NCBI RefSeq assembly: GCF_001306915.1
Contig: NZ_LJTC01000014.1
Span: forward strand, 1 to 64,000
Source: Pseudoalteromonas lipolytica
GTDB lineage: Bacteria > Pseudomonadota > Gammaproteobacteria > Enterobacterales > Alteromonadaceae
DNA length: 64,000 nucleotides
Reading direction: 5' to 3'
In this document: one piece after another, positions 37,392-46,422 of the stretch
Layout of the letters: each line of letters opens with the position of its first letter
Position numbering within the stretch: the stretch's first letter is position 1
Program-made: the position numbers and the translations under genes
Notes under the pieces: generated by a model
The model's database searches: none
What the model was told of the DNA's origin: nothing
The model's input: only the letters and a program-made list of their open reading frames with translations

Positions 37392-37463
37392 ATAGGAGCT
37401 TGCTGGGGAGAGCAGCGATCACAACCCTTTTCTATTAGTGATGTAATCGCAATATAGAGGGAT

Positions 37464-38081
37464 TTATAAAGTAATAACGACGCGAACAGCTAGAGCAATA
37501 AAGATTATCCCTAGCAATTTTTCGAGCCATGGATTTGTCTTGGTGAAACCAAAACGCTTTTTTGATATGTCGGTTAACAGTGCAACAACTAGATACCAGC
37601 CCGTATCAAGCACAAATACCGTTAAACACATGATTAAACCAACTTGCAAAGTCAGCTTTTCAGGATCAATAAATTGCGAAAACAGTGCTAAAAAGAACAC
37701 CGCAAGTTTTGGGTTTAAAAAGGCAATAGCAAAGCCATCTTGCAATGCGCTACGAGGACTCGGCTTAGTCTGCTCAACATTCAATGTTTGCGAGCTAGGT
37801 TTAGCTAACAAAATACGAATACCCAAATATGCGAGATAGGCTGCACCGCCATAGACCAGCACTTGATAAAGCGTTGGCAACTGAGTCATCAGCGCACCTA
37901 AACCAAGTAACGAGGCACACGCATAAAAGCCAACCCCAATACCATGGCTTAACGCCGCTAACATGCCATTCTTCATACCGCCATGTAAACTGTGCTTTAA
38001 AACCACAGCTAAACTCGGCCCCGGCGACATCGCTCCCATCACGCAAATTAAAACTAAACTCAACCACTCAGTTAGTGTCAT
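37464..38081 (-). CDS. LysE/RhtB family translocator
   Basis: A 205-residue inner-membrane exporter with six predicted helices. The N-terminal MSPGPSLAVVLKHSLHGGMKNG and the YLGIRILL segment are diagnostic of the LysE/RhtB amino-acid exporter family. The exported compound is unknown. Its ATG overlaps the stop of the small gene upstream (TAATG), so it is the last gene of a three-gene operon (DUF3224, 59-aa protein, LysE). Confidence 0.92.
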   Translation of the reverse strand: MTLTEWLSLVLICVMGAMSPGPSLAVVLKHSLHGGMKNGMLAALSHGIGVGFYACASLLGLGALMTQLPTLYQVLVYGGAAYLAYLGIRILLAKPSSQTLNVEQTKPSPRSALQDGFAIAFLNPKLAVFFLALFSQFIDPEKLTLQVGLIMCLTVFVLDTGWYLVVALLTDISKKRFGFTKTNPWLEKLLGIIFIALAVRVVITL

Positions 38082-38260
38082 TATTCGTTATTCTCGATTA
38101 GCAATAAAACGGATGTTATCTGACCATAAACCCCTGTTGCTGTAGTGATGGTTTTCACTTGCCAACCTGCTTGTCCTAATTCGAACACTCGTTGATTTAA
38201 TGCATCAATATCGATGCCGCCAAAAAAGCGTTTCTTTTTAAACTCTACAACTTTTTGCAT
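38081..38260 (-). CDS. Small DUF4177-like protein, 59 aa
   Basis: A short ORF starting MQKVVEFKKKRFFGGIDIDA and ending VLLLIENNE. The pattern ALNQRVFELGQAGWQVKTI resembles the LNELGKEGWELV motif of DUF4177-type proteins. It starts 1 bp after the stop of the DUF3224 gene and overlaps the LysE start by one base, so it is placed and sized as a real operon gene. Function is unknown. Confidence 0.75.
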   Translation of the reverse strand: MQKVVEFKKKRFFGGIDIDALNQRVFELGQAGWQVKTITTATGVYGQITSVLLLIENNE

Positions 38261-38261
38261 G

Positions 38262-38666
38262 TTAGTCCGTCAGTTGGTATTCAAAGTCATAATGATGAAT
38301 ACCCGATTCAATTCGAATTGCCATTTTACCAGAAATACCTTCAAGTTCACCTGCGCCTGAGTCTGGTACCACTTCTAAAATCAATCGGTCAGCCCCTTTA
38401 TCCATGGTGCCAAAATGTTGCAGCACAAAACTGCCTTGCTTACCTTCTAAGCTACCAACAACTTGCTCTATCGCTACATAACCTGCACTGCCCTGAGTTG
38501 CAGTCATGGCACTGAGCATTTCGCCTTGGCTTGTTGCTTCTAATGGACCTGAAAACTGTTTATCAATCGACATACGTCCTAAATTTACGCCATCTTGCCC
38601 TGTGGCATAACCGCCAATTGGGTTTAATTTTACGGTGAATTGACCACTGATCGTTGTAGATTCCAT
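38262..38666 (-). CDS. DUF3224 domain-containing protein
   Basis: A 134-residue soluble beta-rich protein without a signal peptide. The features GQFTVKLNP, RMSIDKQFSGPLEATSQGEML and GSFVLQHFGTMDKGADRL match the DUF3224 (allene-oxide-cyclase-barrel-like) family. Function is unknown. It is the first gene of the operon that ends with LysE. Confidence 0.88.
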   Translation of the reverse strand: MESTTISGQFTVKLNPIGGYATGQDGVNLGRMSIDKQFSGPLEATSQGEMLSAMTATQGSAGYVAIEQVVGSLEGKQGSFVLQHFGTMDKGADRLILEVVPDSGAGELEGISGKMAIRIESGIHHYDFEYQLTD

Positions 38667-38743
38667 ACTAATCCCTTAATAACTGTTGATTTTTAGAGCA
38701 TTGATAACCATATCTATACCCTATTCATCAACAAGAATCTAGC

Positions 38744-40516
38744 ATGTCTACCAATAAAGAAAAGGCCGCATTTAGCAGCCTGTTACCGATTTTAGCTTTT
38801 ATTAAACCCTATAAATGGGTGGTGTTTGCAGCCCTTGGCGCCTTGCTGCTTACGGCCGGTGTTAACTTATCACTCGGACAAGGCGTTAAATTTGTTATCG
38901 ACCATGGCTTTATTGCAGGCTCACAAGCTCAGCTTCAACAAGCAGTAATGGTGTTGATTGGTTTAATAAGCTTATTAGCTGTAGGTACTTTTTGTCGCTT
39001 TTATTTAATGTCGTGGATTGGTGAGCGAGTCAGTAACGATATCCGTAAAGCCGTGTTTGATCGCATCGTTACATTACACCCGAGCTACTTTGAAGAAAAC
39101 CGTAGTGGCGAGCTGATGTCGCGCCTGACCACCGACACCACCTTATTGCAATCTATCATTGGTTCCTCTTTTTCAATGGCACTACGTAGTAGTTTAATGC
39201 TGATTGGTGGCTTGGCTATGCTACTTATTACCAACCTAAAGCTGACTCTTGTCGTTGTTGCCTGCGTACCAGTAGTATTGGTGCCGATGATGATTTTTGG
39301 CCGAAAAGTAAGAAAACTGGCAAGCTCAAGCCAAGATGCCATTGCCGATATCAGCACCTATGCTGGTGAGATCATTCAAAATATTAAAGTAGTGCAAAGT
39401 TATAGCCATGAAGAACGTGAAAAAGCAGCATTTAGCGAGGAGACCAACAAGGCGTTTCAAGTAGCGAAGAGCCGAATCAAACAGCGCTCGTTTTTGATTG
39501 CAGCGGTGATATTTCTGACCTTTAGTGCTATTAGCGTGATGCTTTGGGTTGGTGGCAGTGACGTATTAGCTGGCACTATGACAGGTGGTGAGCTAGGCGC
39601 TTTCGTGTTCTATGCGATTATGGTGGCGATGTCTGTAGCAACCGTTGCCGAAGTGTATGGTGAGCTGCAAAGAGCCGCAGGTGCAGCAGCACGGCTGTTA
39701 GAGCTACTTGCCGTTGAAAGCATGATCAAAAGTCCAGATACAAATCATGATGCACAACTTGAAGCAAACAAACTTAATCACCCTGCTATCGAGTTTAATG
39801 AGGTATCTTTTCATTACCCTTCAAGGCCAGATAAAGCCGCTTTAAATACGCTGAATTTACAAGTAAAACAAGGTCAAACTCTTGCTATCGTTGGCCCATC
39901 GGGGGCTGGTAAAACAACGTTGTTTGAGTTACTGCAGCGCTTTTACGACCCAAGTTCAGGGAGTATTTCGCTGGCAGGAATAAACATAAAAGCACTCTCT
40001 CTTGATTGCTTACGCCAGCAAATGGGGATGGTGGCACAAAACCCAATTTTATTTAGCTCAGACGTAATGCATAACATACGTTATGGCAACCCAAGCGCCA
40101 GCGACGAGCAAGTATATGCGGCGGCCAAATATGCCCATGCCGATGAGTTTATTAGTCAACTGCCAGATGGTTACCACAGCTTTTTAGGGGAGCAAGGTGT
40201 TAGGCTTTCAGGTGGGCAAAAACAACGCATAGTTCTGGCCCGCGCAATATTAAAAGACCCTGCAATTTTATTGCTTGATGAAGCAACCAGTGCACTCGAC
40301 GCACAAAGTGAGTTTCATGTACAAGCTGCCCTTGAGCATCTAATGAAAGACAGAACAACACTGATCATTGCCCATCGTTTGGCAACGGTTAAACACGCCG
40401 ATGTGATTGTCGTGATGGATAAAGGAGAAATTATTGCAACGGGTACGCATCAGCAATTGTTTGAGACTAACCCATTGTATAAACAATTGTGCGAATTACA
40501 GTTTAATCGAGATTAA
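38744..40516 (+). CDS. ABC exporter, fused permease-ATPase (MsbA-like)
   Basis: A 590-residue half-transporter. Six membrane helices (about 18-300) include the MSRLTTDTTLLQSIIGSS coupling region. The C-terminal ATPase (about 345-585) has Walker A GPSGAGKTT, signature LSGGQKQR, Walker B ILLLDEATSALD and the H-loop IIAHRL. It works as a homodimer. Similar proteins export lipids or drugs. The gene is not next to lpxK, so it is probably not msbA itself. Confidence 0.92.
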   Translation: MSTNKEKAAFSSLLPILAFIKPYKWVVFAALGALLLTAGVNLSLGQGVKFVIDHGFIAGSQAQLQQAVMVLIGLISLLAVGTFCRFYLMSWIGERVSNDIRKAVFDRIVTLHPSYFEENRSGELMSRLTTDTTLLQSIIGSSFSMALRSSLMLIGGLAMLLITNLKLTLVVVACVPVVLVPMMIFGRKVRKLASSSQDAIADISTYAGEIIQNIKVVQSYSHEEREKAAFSEETNKAFQVAKSRIKQRSFLIAAVIFLTFSAISVMLWVGGSDVLAGTMTGGELGAFVFYAIMVAMSVATVAEVYGELQRAAGAAARLLELLAVESMIKSPDTNHDAQLEANKLNHPAIEFNEVSFHYPSRPDKAALNTLNLQVKQGQTLAIVGPSGAGKTTLFELLQRFYDPSSGSISLAGINIKALSLDCLRQQMGMVAQNPILFSSDVMHNIRYGNPSASDEQVYAAAKYAHADEFISQLPDGYHSFLGEQGVRLSGGQKQRIVLARAILKDPAILLLDEATSALDAQSEFHVQAALEHLMKDRTTLIIAHRLATVKHADVIVVMDKGEIIATGTHQQLFETNPLYKQLCELQFNRD

Positions 40517-40526
40517 GAAGGGAAAT

Positions 40527-40557
40527 GTCAGGTTTGAAAGGGCATATCAAACCTGAC
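40527..40557. terminator. Hairpin between convergent genes
   Basis: A perfect 11-bp inverted repeat GTCAGGTTTGA / TCAAACCTGAC with a 9-nt loop lies between the ABC exporter stop and the OmpA-family stop. There is no T-tract on either strand, so efficient intrinsic termination is doubtful. Confidence 0.4.
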
Positions 40558-40577
40558 CACAAATCTAGATATAAAAT

Positions 40578-41210
40578 CTAACCTTGTGTATTCGGTACGA
40601 TCTGAATTTCTACGCGGCGGTTTAAAGCTCGGCCATTTGCTGAGTCATTGCTTGCCACAGGGCGTGTTTCACCATAGCCTCGTGTGCTGATACGCGCAGA
40701 CATAATCTGATGATTCACTAAGTAATCTTTTACGCTTTGCGCACGTTGTTGAGATAACGTCATATTGTAGGTATCTTTACCTGTGCTGTCGGTATGACCT
40801 TCTACGCTTAAGTAGGTTTTTTCGTATTTATTCATCACCTTAGCAATCGCATCTAAGGTGCTATGAAAGCCCGACGAAATATAAGATTGGTCAGTTGCAA
40901 AAGTAATATTTGATGGCATGACTAGACGAATATTGTCGCCTTCACGAACCACTTCAACACCTGAGCCTGCTAGCTCATCGCGAAATGCTTCTTCTTGCTT
41001 ATCCATATAATCGCCAACGGCTGCACCTGCTAATGCACCAATAGCCGCACCAATGAAGATACGTTTATCATCGTGGTCGCCAGTTGCTTTACCTAGAACG
41101 GCACCTGTAGCAGCACCAATCGCAGCGCCTTTACCTGTATTCGTTGTCTCACAACCTGTCAATAAAACGGCTAATACGCCCACTGTTAAAACTGATTTTG
41201 TAAAAGTCAT
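40578..41210 (-). CDS. OmpA-family lipoprotein, YiaD-like
   Basis: A 210-residue outer-membrane lipoprotein (lipobox LTGC). A Gly-Ala-rich glycine-zipper segment (GAAIGAATGAVLGKATG, then GAAIGALAGAAVGDYMD) comes first. A C-terminal OmpA peptidoglycan-binding domain (about 100-205) follows with VEGHTDSTGKDTYNMTLSQQRA and NRRVEI. The order matches E. coli YiaD. ATG 41210 has GGAG 6 nt upstream; a start four codons earlier is less likely. It anchors the outer membrane to peptidoglycan. Confidence 0.92.
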   Translation of the reverse strand: MTFTKSVLTVGVLAVLLTGCETTNTGKGAAIGAATGAVLGKATGDHDDKRIFIGAAIGALAGAAVGDYMDKQEEAFRDELAGSGVEVVREGDNIRLVMPSNITFATDQSYISSGFHSTLDAIAKVMNKYEKTYLSVEGHTDSTGKDTYNMTLSQQRAQSVKDYLVNHQIMSARISTRGYGETRPVASNDSANGRALNRRVEIQIVPNTQG

Positions 41211-41290
41211 GTGTCTCTCCATGGCAATTATTCAAATTGAATTGTTAACAATTATGAATGAACGTCTATGAACAAACTATGAAGAATGGG

Positions 41291-42070
41291 TTACTTATCG
41301 ATTGCTACAGCAGTAACCGGAGGTAAGTTATAACTTTTGACCAATTCTGTTAAACGGCCATTGAGGACTAAGGTATTAAGGCGCTCTTGAATTTTTTCGG
41401 CTAAACTCGAGCTTGCAAACTGTTTACTTAGGGCAATGTGACCATAAATAACATCTTTATAGCGATAAGGCATTTTTACAATTTCTTGTGAAGGTCGCTG
41501 CAAAAAAACGGAGGCATGATCTGCAGTCTCTTCAACAGCAATCACTAAATCAACACGATTTTTTAATAACATCTCAAAAGCATTATGTTCGCTTAAAGCC
41601 TCGATTTTAGTGAGGGTTTTATCAGTGTCGAAGCGGGGAAAATGCGCAGCACCTCGCATTACCGCAATGCGCTTACCGACTAGGTCTTGATAATTGTTTA
41701 TTTTAAGCTCGCTATCAGCTTTTGCATAAAACACGAAAGAAGACGACAGCATCATATACGGCGGGGTAAGAAACTGCATTTTTTGTTCGCGCGCTTCTGT
41801 GCGAATAAGGCCGCCCATCACATCCAGCTCATTTTGCTCAAGCATCTTTAAACAACGAGAAAATGGGCAAGCAACATACTCAAACTTAATTGGTAAGCTA
41901 GGTTGCATTTCACGCATAATATCAACAATTGCGCCACTCACTTTACCATCATCAGAAATCATGCCATAAGGGGGCGCATGATCAACAGCCACCAACACTT
42001 TCTCATAAGAGTTCGCAGATACTAAGCCACTGAAAAAAAATAACAACAAACTTGCAATGTAGTGTTTCAT
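41291..42070 (-). CDS. Periplasmic solute-binding protein (family 3)
   Basis: A 259-residue protein with signal peptide MKHYIASLLLFFFSGLVSA-NS. The fold follows family-3 amino-acid-binding proteins: APPYGMISDDGKVSGAIVDIM, then MGGLIRTEAREQ and GKRIAVMRGAAHFPRF. No ABC permease or ATPase is adjacent, so it may be an orphan binding or signalling protein. Longer in-frame starts exist (42082, 42160), but only 42070 gives a clean signal peptide. Ligand is unknown. Confidence 0.85.
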   Translation of the reverse strand: MKHYIASLLLFFFSGLVSANSYEKVLVAVDHAPPYGMISDDGKVSGAIVDIMREMQPSLPIKFEYVACPFSRCLKMLEQNELDVMGGLIRTEAREQKMQFLTPPYMMLSSSFVFYAKADSELKINNYQDLVGKRIAVMRGAAHFPRFDTDKTLTKIEALSEHNAFEMLLKNRVDLVIAVEETADHASVFLQRPSQEIVKMPYRYKDVIYGHIALSKQFASSSLAEKIQERLNTLVLNGRLTELVKSYNLPPVTAVAIDK

Positions 42071-42190
42071 AGTGATACTCATGACTACGTTCACTGGTTC
42101 TGTATATTGTAGACGGCCTTGTGTCATAAAAACCACAAAAATGTCATACAATTTTGTCATAATTGAAAAAAAATTACTGATGGCAAATCA

Positions 42191-43327
42191 ATGTTATTCA
42201 TCATATTTAAGCAATTCTTTTTATTAGGCTGTATGAGCTTTGGTGGCCCTGCAGCACACCTTGGTTACTTCAAACGCCACTTTGTTGATAATTTAAAATG
42301 GCTTTCTGCTGAACGCTATGCCCAACTGATTAGTCTTAGCCAAGCATTACCGGGCCCAGGTTCGAGTCAAGTTAGCTTTGCGATGGGGGTTGAAAAAGGA
42401 GGGGTATTGGGTGGCCTGTGCGCTTTTATTGGGTTTACCCTACCCTCATTTTTAATCATGTTTTTTCTGGCTCTAAGCGCTCATCAATTTGGTGATATAT
42501 ACTTTGCAGTAATTGCTGGGCTAAAACTCTTTGCAGTAGTGATTGTTGCCGATGCAACCTATAGCATGGCAATGAGCTTTTGCAAAAACCACTTACATAA
42601 ACTTATAGCAGTGCTAAGTACTGTTGTATTGATTATTTTCTCACAATTATCGAGCCAAATTTTAGTACTTATTGCAGCAGCGGCTATAGGTTGGTGCTAT
42701 CCACAACTTAAATTACCTGAAAGCCAAGAGCAAAAATCAGTGAAAATAGCTTGGTTACCACTTGGCTTATTTGCCATCTTGTTATTAATTAGTTTTTTAC
42801 CTTTCGGTGAATGGCTCTCTTTGTTTGCCCCATTTTATCAAACTGGCGCTATGGTCTTTGGTGGCGGTCACGTTGTGTTACCTATTTTACAAGCTGGTGT
42901 ACCGAGCCTTGAAACTGAGCAGTTTTTATCGGCTTATGCCAGTGCCCAAGCCATACCTGGACCGATGTTTACTATCGCTACTTATTTAGGCGCACAAGTT
43001 ACACCAAGCATTCCACTTGTAGGTGCTATTGTCGCGACCATCCTGATTTTCTTACCTGGTTTTTTGTTGATGTTAGCCTTTATGAAAAGCTGGTTACAGT
43101 TAGCAGATAAGCCACGCTTTGCAGGCAGTATCGCAGCGCTAAATGCCGCTGTAGTGGGGTTTTTAGCCGCTGCTCTTTATTCACCGATTTGGCAATCGGC
43201 AGTGCAAAATCTATGGCAAGTAGCTTTAGTCATTGCAGTATTTACATGGCTAAGAATGGCAAAGCCACCTATTTGGTGGCTTTTGTTAGGCTTTATTACG
43301 ATTAGCTTATTGATTGGTCAGCTTTAA
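42191..43327 (+). CDS. chrA: Chromate transporter, ChrA family
   Basis: A 378-residue bidomain CHR-family membrane protein. The first half starts FFLLGCMSFGGPAAHLGYF and has QALPGPGSSQVSFAMG; the second half has GAMVFGGGHVVLPIL and QAIPGPMFTIATYLGA. The duplicated SFGG/VFGGGH and LPGP/IPGP motifs are hallmarks. About ten membrane helices are readable. ChrA extrudes chromate and may move sulfate-like oxyanions. No chrB is present. The stop overlaps the convergent channel gene by 4 bp. Confidence 0.92.
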   Translation: MLFIIFKQFFLLGCMSFGGPAAHLGYFKRHFVDNLKWLSAERYAQLISLSQALPGPGSSQVSFAMGVEKGGVLGGLCAFIGFTLPSFLIMFFLALSAHQFGDIYFAVIAGLKLFAVVIVADATYSMAMSFCKNHLHKLIAVLSTVVLIIFSQLSSQILVLIAAAAIGWCYPQLKLPESQEQKSVKIAWLPLGLFAILLLISFLPFGEWLSLFAPFYQTGAMVFGGGHVVLPILQAGVPSLETEQFLSAYASAQAIPGPMFTIATYLGAQVTPSIPLVGAIVATILIFLPGFLLMLAFMKSWLQLADKPRFAGSIAALNAAVVGFLAAALYSPIWQSAVQNLWQVALVIAVFTWLRMAKPPIWWLLLGFITISLLIGQL

Positions 43328-44574
43328 GCTTTCTCACGTGGAGGATTAGCTACCTTGATACTAGGCTTTAAGCCAGTTTGGGCTTCGCTTGTGCTCAACT
43401 GACCCGTAACACTTTGATAAGGTCTAAGCCCAAAAATAGGCAGTACAGCAAGTAGATGATCCATGATCTCTGCTTGCAAGTGCTCGTATGAAATCCAGCG
43501 CTTATCCTCACTAAAGCAATAAAACTCAATAGGTAAACCATGATTTATTGGTTGCAGCTCTCGCACCATTAAAGTTAAATCACGATTAATTTTTTCATGT
43601 TGCTTTAAGTAACCTTCAGCATAACGTCTAAATAAGCCAAGATTTGTTACTGGGTTAGGTAAATTTGCTACTCGTATGTAGTCATGCAAAGGAATTGCAT
43701 CATCAATTTGCTCTCGAAAAGCATCATCCACCAAACGAATACTATTCATATCAATGTTTAAAGAACGTTTGATACGACGACCACCTGACTCTTGCATACC
43801 ACGCCAGTTTTTAAATGACCCTGCAACTAACATGTAAGTTGGAATGGTTGTAATCGTGTTATCCCAGTTACGCACTTTTACTGTATTTAAACCAAGGTCG
43901 ATAACTTCACCGTCTGCGCCATAGCTATCCACTTGGATCCAATCACCGTAAGTTACTAGTCGATTTGCCGCAATTTGAATACTGGCGACAAACCCTAAAA
44001 TAGTATCTTTGAATACGAGTAAGGTTACCGCCGCTATCGCACCAAAACCGGAAAGAATATAAGTCGGTGATTTCTCAAGTAGAATACTCACAATGAGGAT
44101 TGCACAGACCATAAAGGTGATAAGTTTTACAACTTGGATCAAGCCCTGAATCGGAATATCGCGCGCAAAATCAAGCTGGTTATAAATACCACCAGCAATG
44201 CTCACCACACTACTTAAAATGAAGCCACCGTAAATGATCAGTGCAATTTGACCTACCGTTTTAAGTACTAATGCAGCGACATCATGAACTGGATAAACAT
44301 AATCGAAGGTCGCTAAATAAAGTACACAGCACAATATCCCTGCAAAACGACGGTTTAACTTATTGAGCATAGGTGTGAGCGCACCAATACGCTCAGGAGA
44401 CAGGCGTGTAACAACCTTTTGAATACCCGGTAGTAATAAGCGACGGGTAAACATGTAAATTATTAGTAATGAGCCAACGCCGATAGCTGTAGCGGTTAAT
44501 GCACTTATTAGCGCCGCGTCTGGCATTGATTCAAACCAAGGCATCACCAACTCTTGTAGGTGAGTTTGCTTCAT
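43324..44574 (-). CDS. ybdG: Mechanosensitive ion channel, YbdG-like (MscS superfamily)
   Basis: A 416-residue MscS-superfamily channel with about five membrane helices before the pore-lining TM (about 172-215, GFGAIAAVTLLVFKDTILGFVASIQ). The cytoplasmic domain contains GADGEVIDLGLNTVKVRNWDNTITTIP and ASGGRRIKRS-like SGGRRIKRSLNIDM, near identical to E. coli YbdG. It responds to membrane tension during hypo-osmotic shock. The start overlaps the stop of the YihG-like gene by 4 bp (ATGA). Confidence 0.93.
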   Translation of the reverse strand: MKQTHLQELVMPWFESMPDAALISALTATAIGVGSLLIIYMFTRRLLLPGIQKVVTRLSPERIGALTPMLNKLNRRFAGILCCVLYLATFDYVYPVHDVAALVLKTVGQIALIIYGGFILSSVVSIAGGIYNQLDFARDIPIQGLIQVVKLITFMVCAILIVSILLEKSPTYILSGFGAIAAVTLLVFKDTILGFVASIQIAANRLVTYGDWIQVDSYGADGEVIDLGLNTVKVRNWDNTITTIPTYMLVAGSFKNWRGMQESGGRRIKRSLNIDMNSIRLVDDAFREQIDDAIPLHDYIRVANLPNPVTNLGLFRRYAEGYLKQHEKINRDLTLMVRELQPINHGLPIEFYCFSEDKRWISYEHLQAEIMDHLLAVLPIFGLRPYQSVTGQLSTSEAQTGLKPSIKVANPPREKA

Positions 44575-45494
44575 GGCGCTTCAATCTCCTTATTGATGGT
44601 AGCAAGGTACTCAGCTTGCTGAGCTTGGTGATAAGTTAGTAGCTGAGCATCTTTTTGTAACCACAACTCATTAATATGTTGTTGGAAAGCCGTTCTAAAT
44701 GCACGGTCATGCTGATAATCACCAATCATCTCTGCGCTAATTGCTTGCACTTGCACTTCAACTTTAATCACGTTTAAACGGCCACGCATCAGGTTACGGC
44801 AAATATGGTCGCCCTCCCCCTGATAAATAATCGAGGTATTTAATAATGCATCAAATTGCTCACCTAACACCTCAAGAGCAAATGCTATACCGCCTGCTTT
44901 GGGCTTTAAAAGGTAAGTAAACGGACTATTTTGCTTACTGTGCTTTTGACTTGTAAAGCGCGTGCCTTCAACAAAGTTAATGATTGTTGTTGGGTGATTA
45001 CGAAAATCACGGCAGCTACGTTTGGTGCGCTCAACATCAAGCCCTTTCAGCTTAGGATTTTTTGCCAGTTGCGCTTTGCTCACCCGCTTCATAAAAGGCA
45101 TACCCATAGCCCATGCGCCAGTGCCAATGAATGGCACATACTTCAGCTCATCTTTTAAGAAAAACTTTGGCGCGGGTAAAACATCGATTGCACTCAGAAC
45201 AACAATGTCTAGCCAGCTCATATGATTAGAGATAAGTAAGTACCAACCATCTGTAGTAACTTTACCTTTAATATCAATTTCAATTACTGGGCAACCTAAC
45301 CACAAGGCAAAGCGGTTACCTTTACACCAACCGCGATAAGCTAAATGAAGAATATCGCTAACCACCTTAAATGGCAGTAGTAACTTAAGCACACCAAACA
45401 GCAGCACCAGCGTGCCCCAAATAATCACATTAGCAAACAAGACAATACTAACTAGAACGCCTGTTAACCAATTTGGTAAAAATTTCTTTAACAT
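44571..45494 (-). CDS. 1-acylglycerol-3-phosphate acyltransferase-type protein, YihG-like copy B
   Basis: A 307-residue membrane-bound acyltransferase of the PlsC superfamily. Motif NHMSWLDIVV (HX4D) and VEGTRFTSQKHSKQNSPFTYLL are visible, with a hydrophobic N-terminus (about 10-36). It resembles E. coli YihG, an LPA acyltransferase-type enzyme active in phospholipid remodelling. It is the second of two tandem paralogues and overlaps ybdG by 4 bp. Confidence 0.9.
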   Translation of the reverse strand: MLKKFLPNWLTGVLVSIVLFANVIIWGTLVLLFGVLKLLLPFKVVSDILHLAYRGWCKGNRFALWLGCPVIEIDIKGKVTTDGWYLLISNHMSWLDIVVLSAIDVLPAPKFFLKDELKYVPFIGTGAWAMGMPFMKRVSKAQLAKNPKLKGLDVERTKRSCRDFRNHPTTIINFVEGTRFTSQKHSKQNSPFTYLLKPKAGGIAFALEVLGEQFDALLNTSIIYQGEGDHICRNLMRGRLNVIKVEVQVQAISAEMIGDYQHDRAFRTAFQQHINELWLQKDAQLLTYHQAQQAEYLATINKEIEAP

Positions 45495-45522
45495 ATGTGT
45501 GCTCTCGACTGCGTTAGCAATA

Positions 45523-46401
45523 CTACTGCGTTTTAGCTTCTAATTCGGCTAACTGTTGATTTTTTTCTTCCCAAATTCGATTTAGCTCAGCTTGAAAATT
45601 TACTCTAAACTCTGCATCGCCCGTATAATCCCCAATCAAATTTGGACTCACTTCCATCACTTCTACTCGCACATCGACTTGCTTTACTCGACCACTAGCA
45701 AAGTCCACAAAGCTAGGAATACCACCAGGGTAATGAATGGTTACATTCACTACTTTGGAAATTTGTTCACCCATTGCTTGCATAACAAACGCAACCCCGC
45801 CCGCTTTTGGCTTTAATAGGTGCTCAAAAGGACTATTTTGGCGAGAATGCTTTTGCTCAGTAAAACGCGTACCTTCAACAAAGTTAACAATACTCACTGG
45901 CATTTCTTTAAACTTTTCACAGGCTTTGCGCGTGGTTTCTAAGTCTTTGCCACGCAATTTAGGGTTTTTCTTTAACTGGGCTTTACTCGTACGAGTCATG
46001 AATGGGAAATCCAACGCCCACCATGCAAGACCCAAGAAAGGAACGTATATCAGCTCTTTTTTCAAGAAAAAGTTTAAAAACGGAATACGGCGATTAAACA
46101 GACGTTGCATAACAACGATATCGACCCAGCTTTGATGATTCGCGATCACCAAGTACCAGTCTTTCGCTTTTAACTGCTCAAGACCTGTCACGTTCAGATT
46201 ATATGAAGCAAATATGTTTTGGTTGATGCTGTTGCAACTCACCCACATAGTGGCGCATTGCTTAGCAATCCAACTCATTAATTTTTGCAATGGCTTGATT
46301 GGAATAAGCTTTATGAGGCCACAAATAAAAATAGGCACAAACCAAAAAAGGGTATTGAGGGTGTAAAATAAAAAACTGAACACACAACGGATCATCGACA
46401 T
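45523..46401 (-). CDS. 1-acylglycerol-3-phosphate acyltransferase-type protein, YihG-like copy A
   Basis: A 292-residue PlsC-superfamily acyltransferase with HX4D in NHQSWVDIVV, then EGTRF in VEGTRFTEQKHSRQNSPFEHLL, and an N-terminal hydrophobic pair (about 5-35). It lies 28 bp upstream of a diverged paralogue (same length class, matching motifs). Likely acylates lysophosphatidate at sn-2; different acyl-chain preference between the copies is possible (inference). Confidence 0.9.
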   Translation of the reverse strand: MSMIRCVFSFLFYTLNTLFWFVPIFICGLIKLIPIKPLQKLMSWIAKQCATMWVSCNSINQNIFASYNLNVTGLEQLKAKDWYLVIANHQSWVDIVVMQRLFNRRIPFLNFFLKKELIYVPFLGLAWWALDFPFMTRTSKAQLKKNPKLRGKDLETTRKACEKFKEMPVSIVNFVEGTRFTEQKHSRQNSPFEHLLKPKAGGVAFVMQAMGEQISKVVNVTIHYPGGIPSFVDFASGRVKQVDVRVEVMEVSPNLIGDYTGDAEFRVNFQAELNRIWEEKNQQLAELEAKTQ

Positions 46402-46422
46402 TACTACTTATTCCTTTAACGC

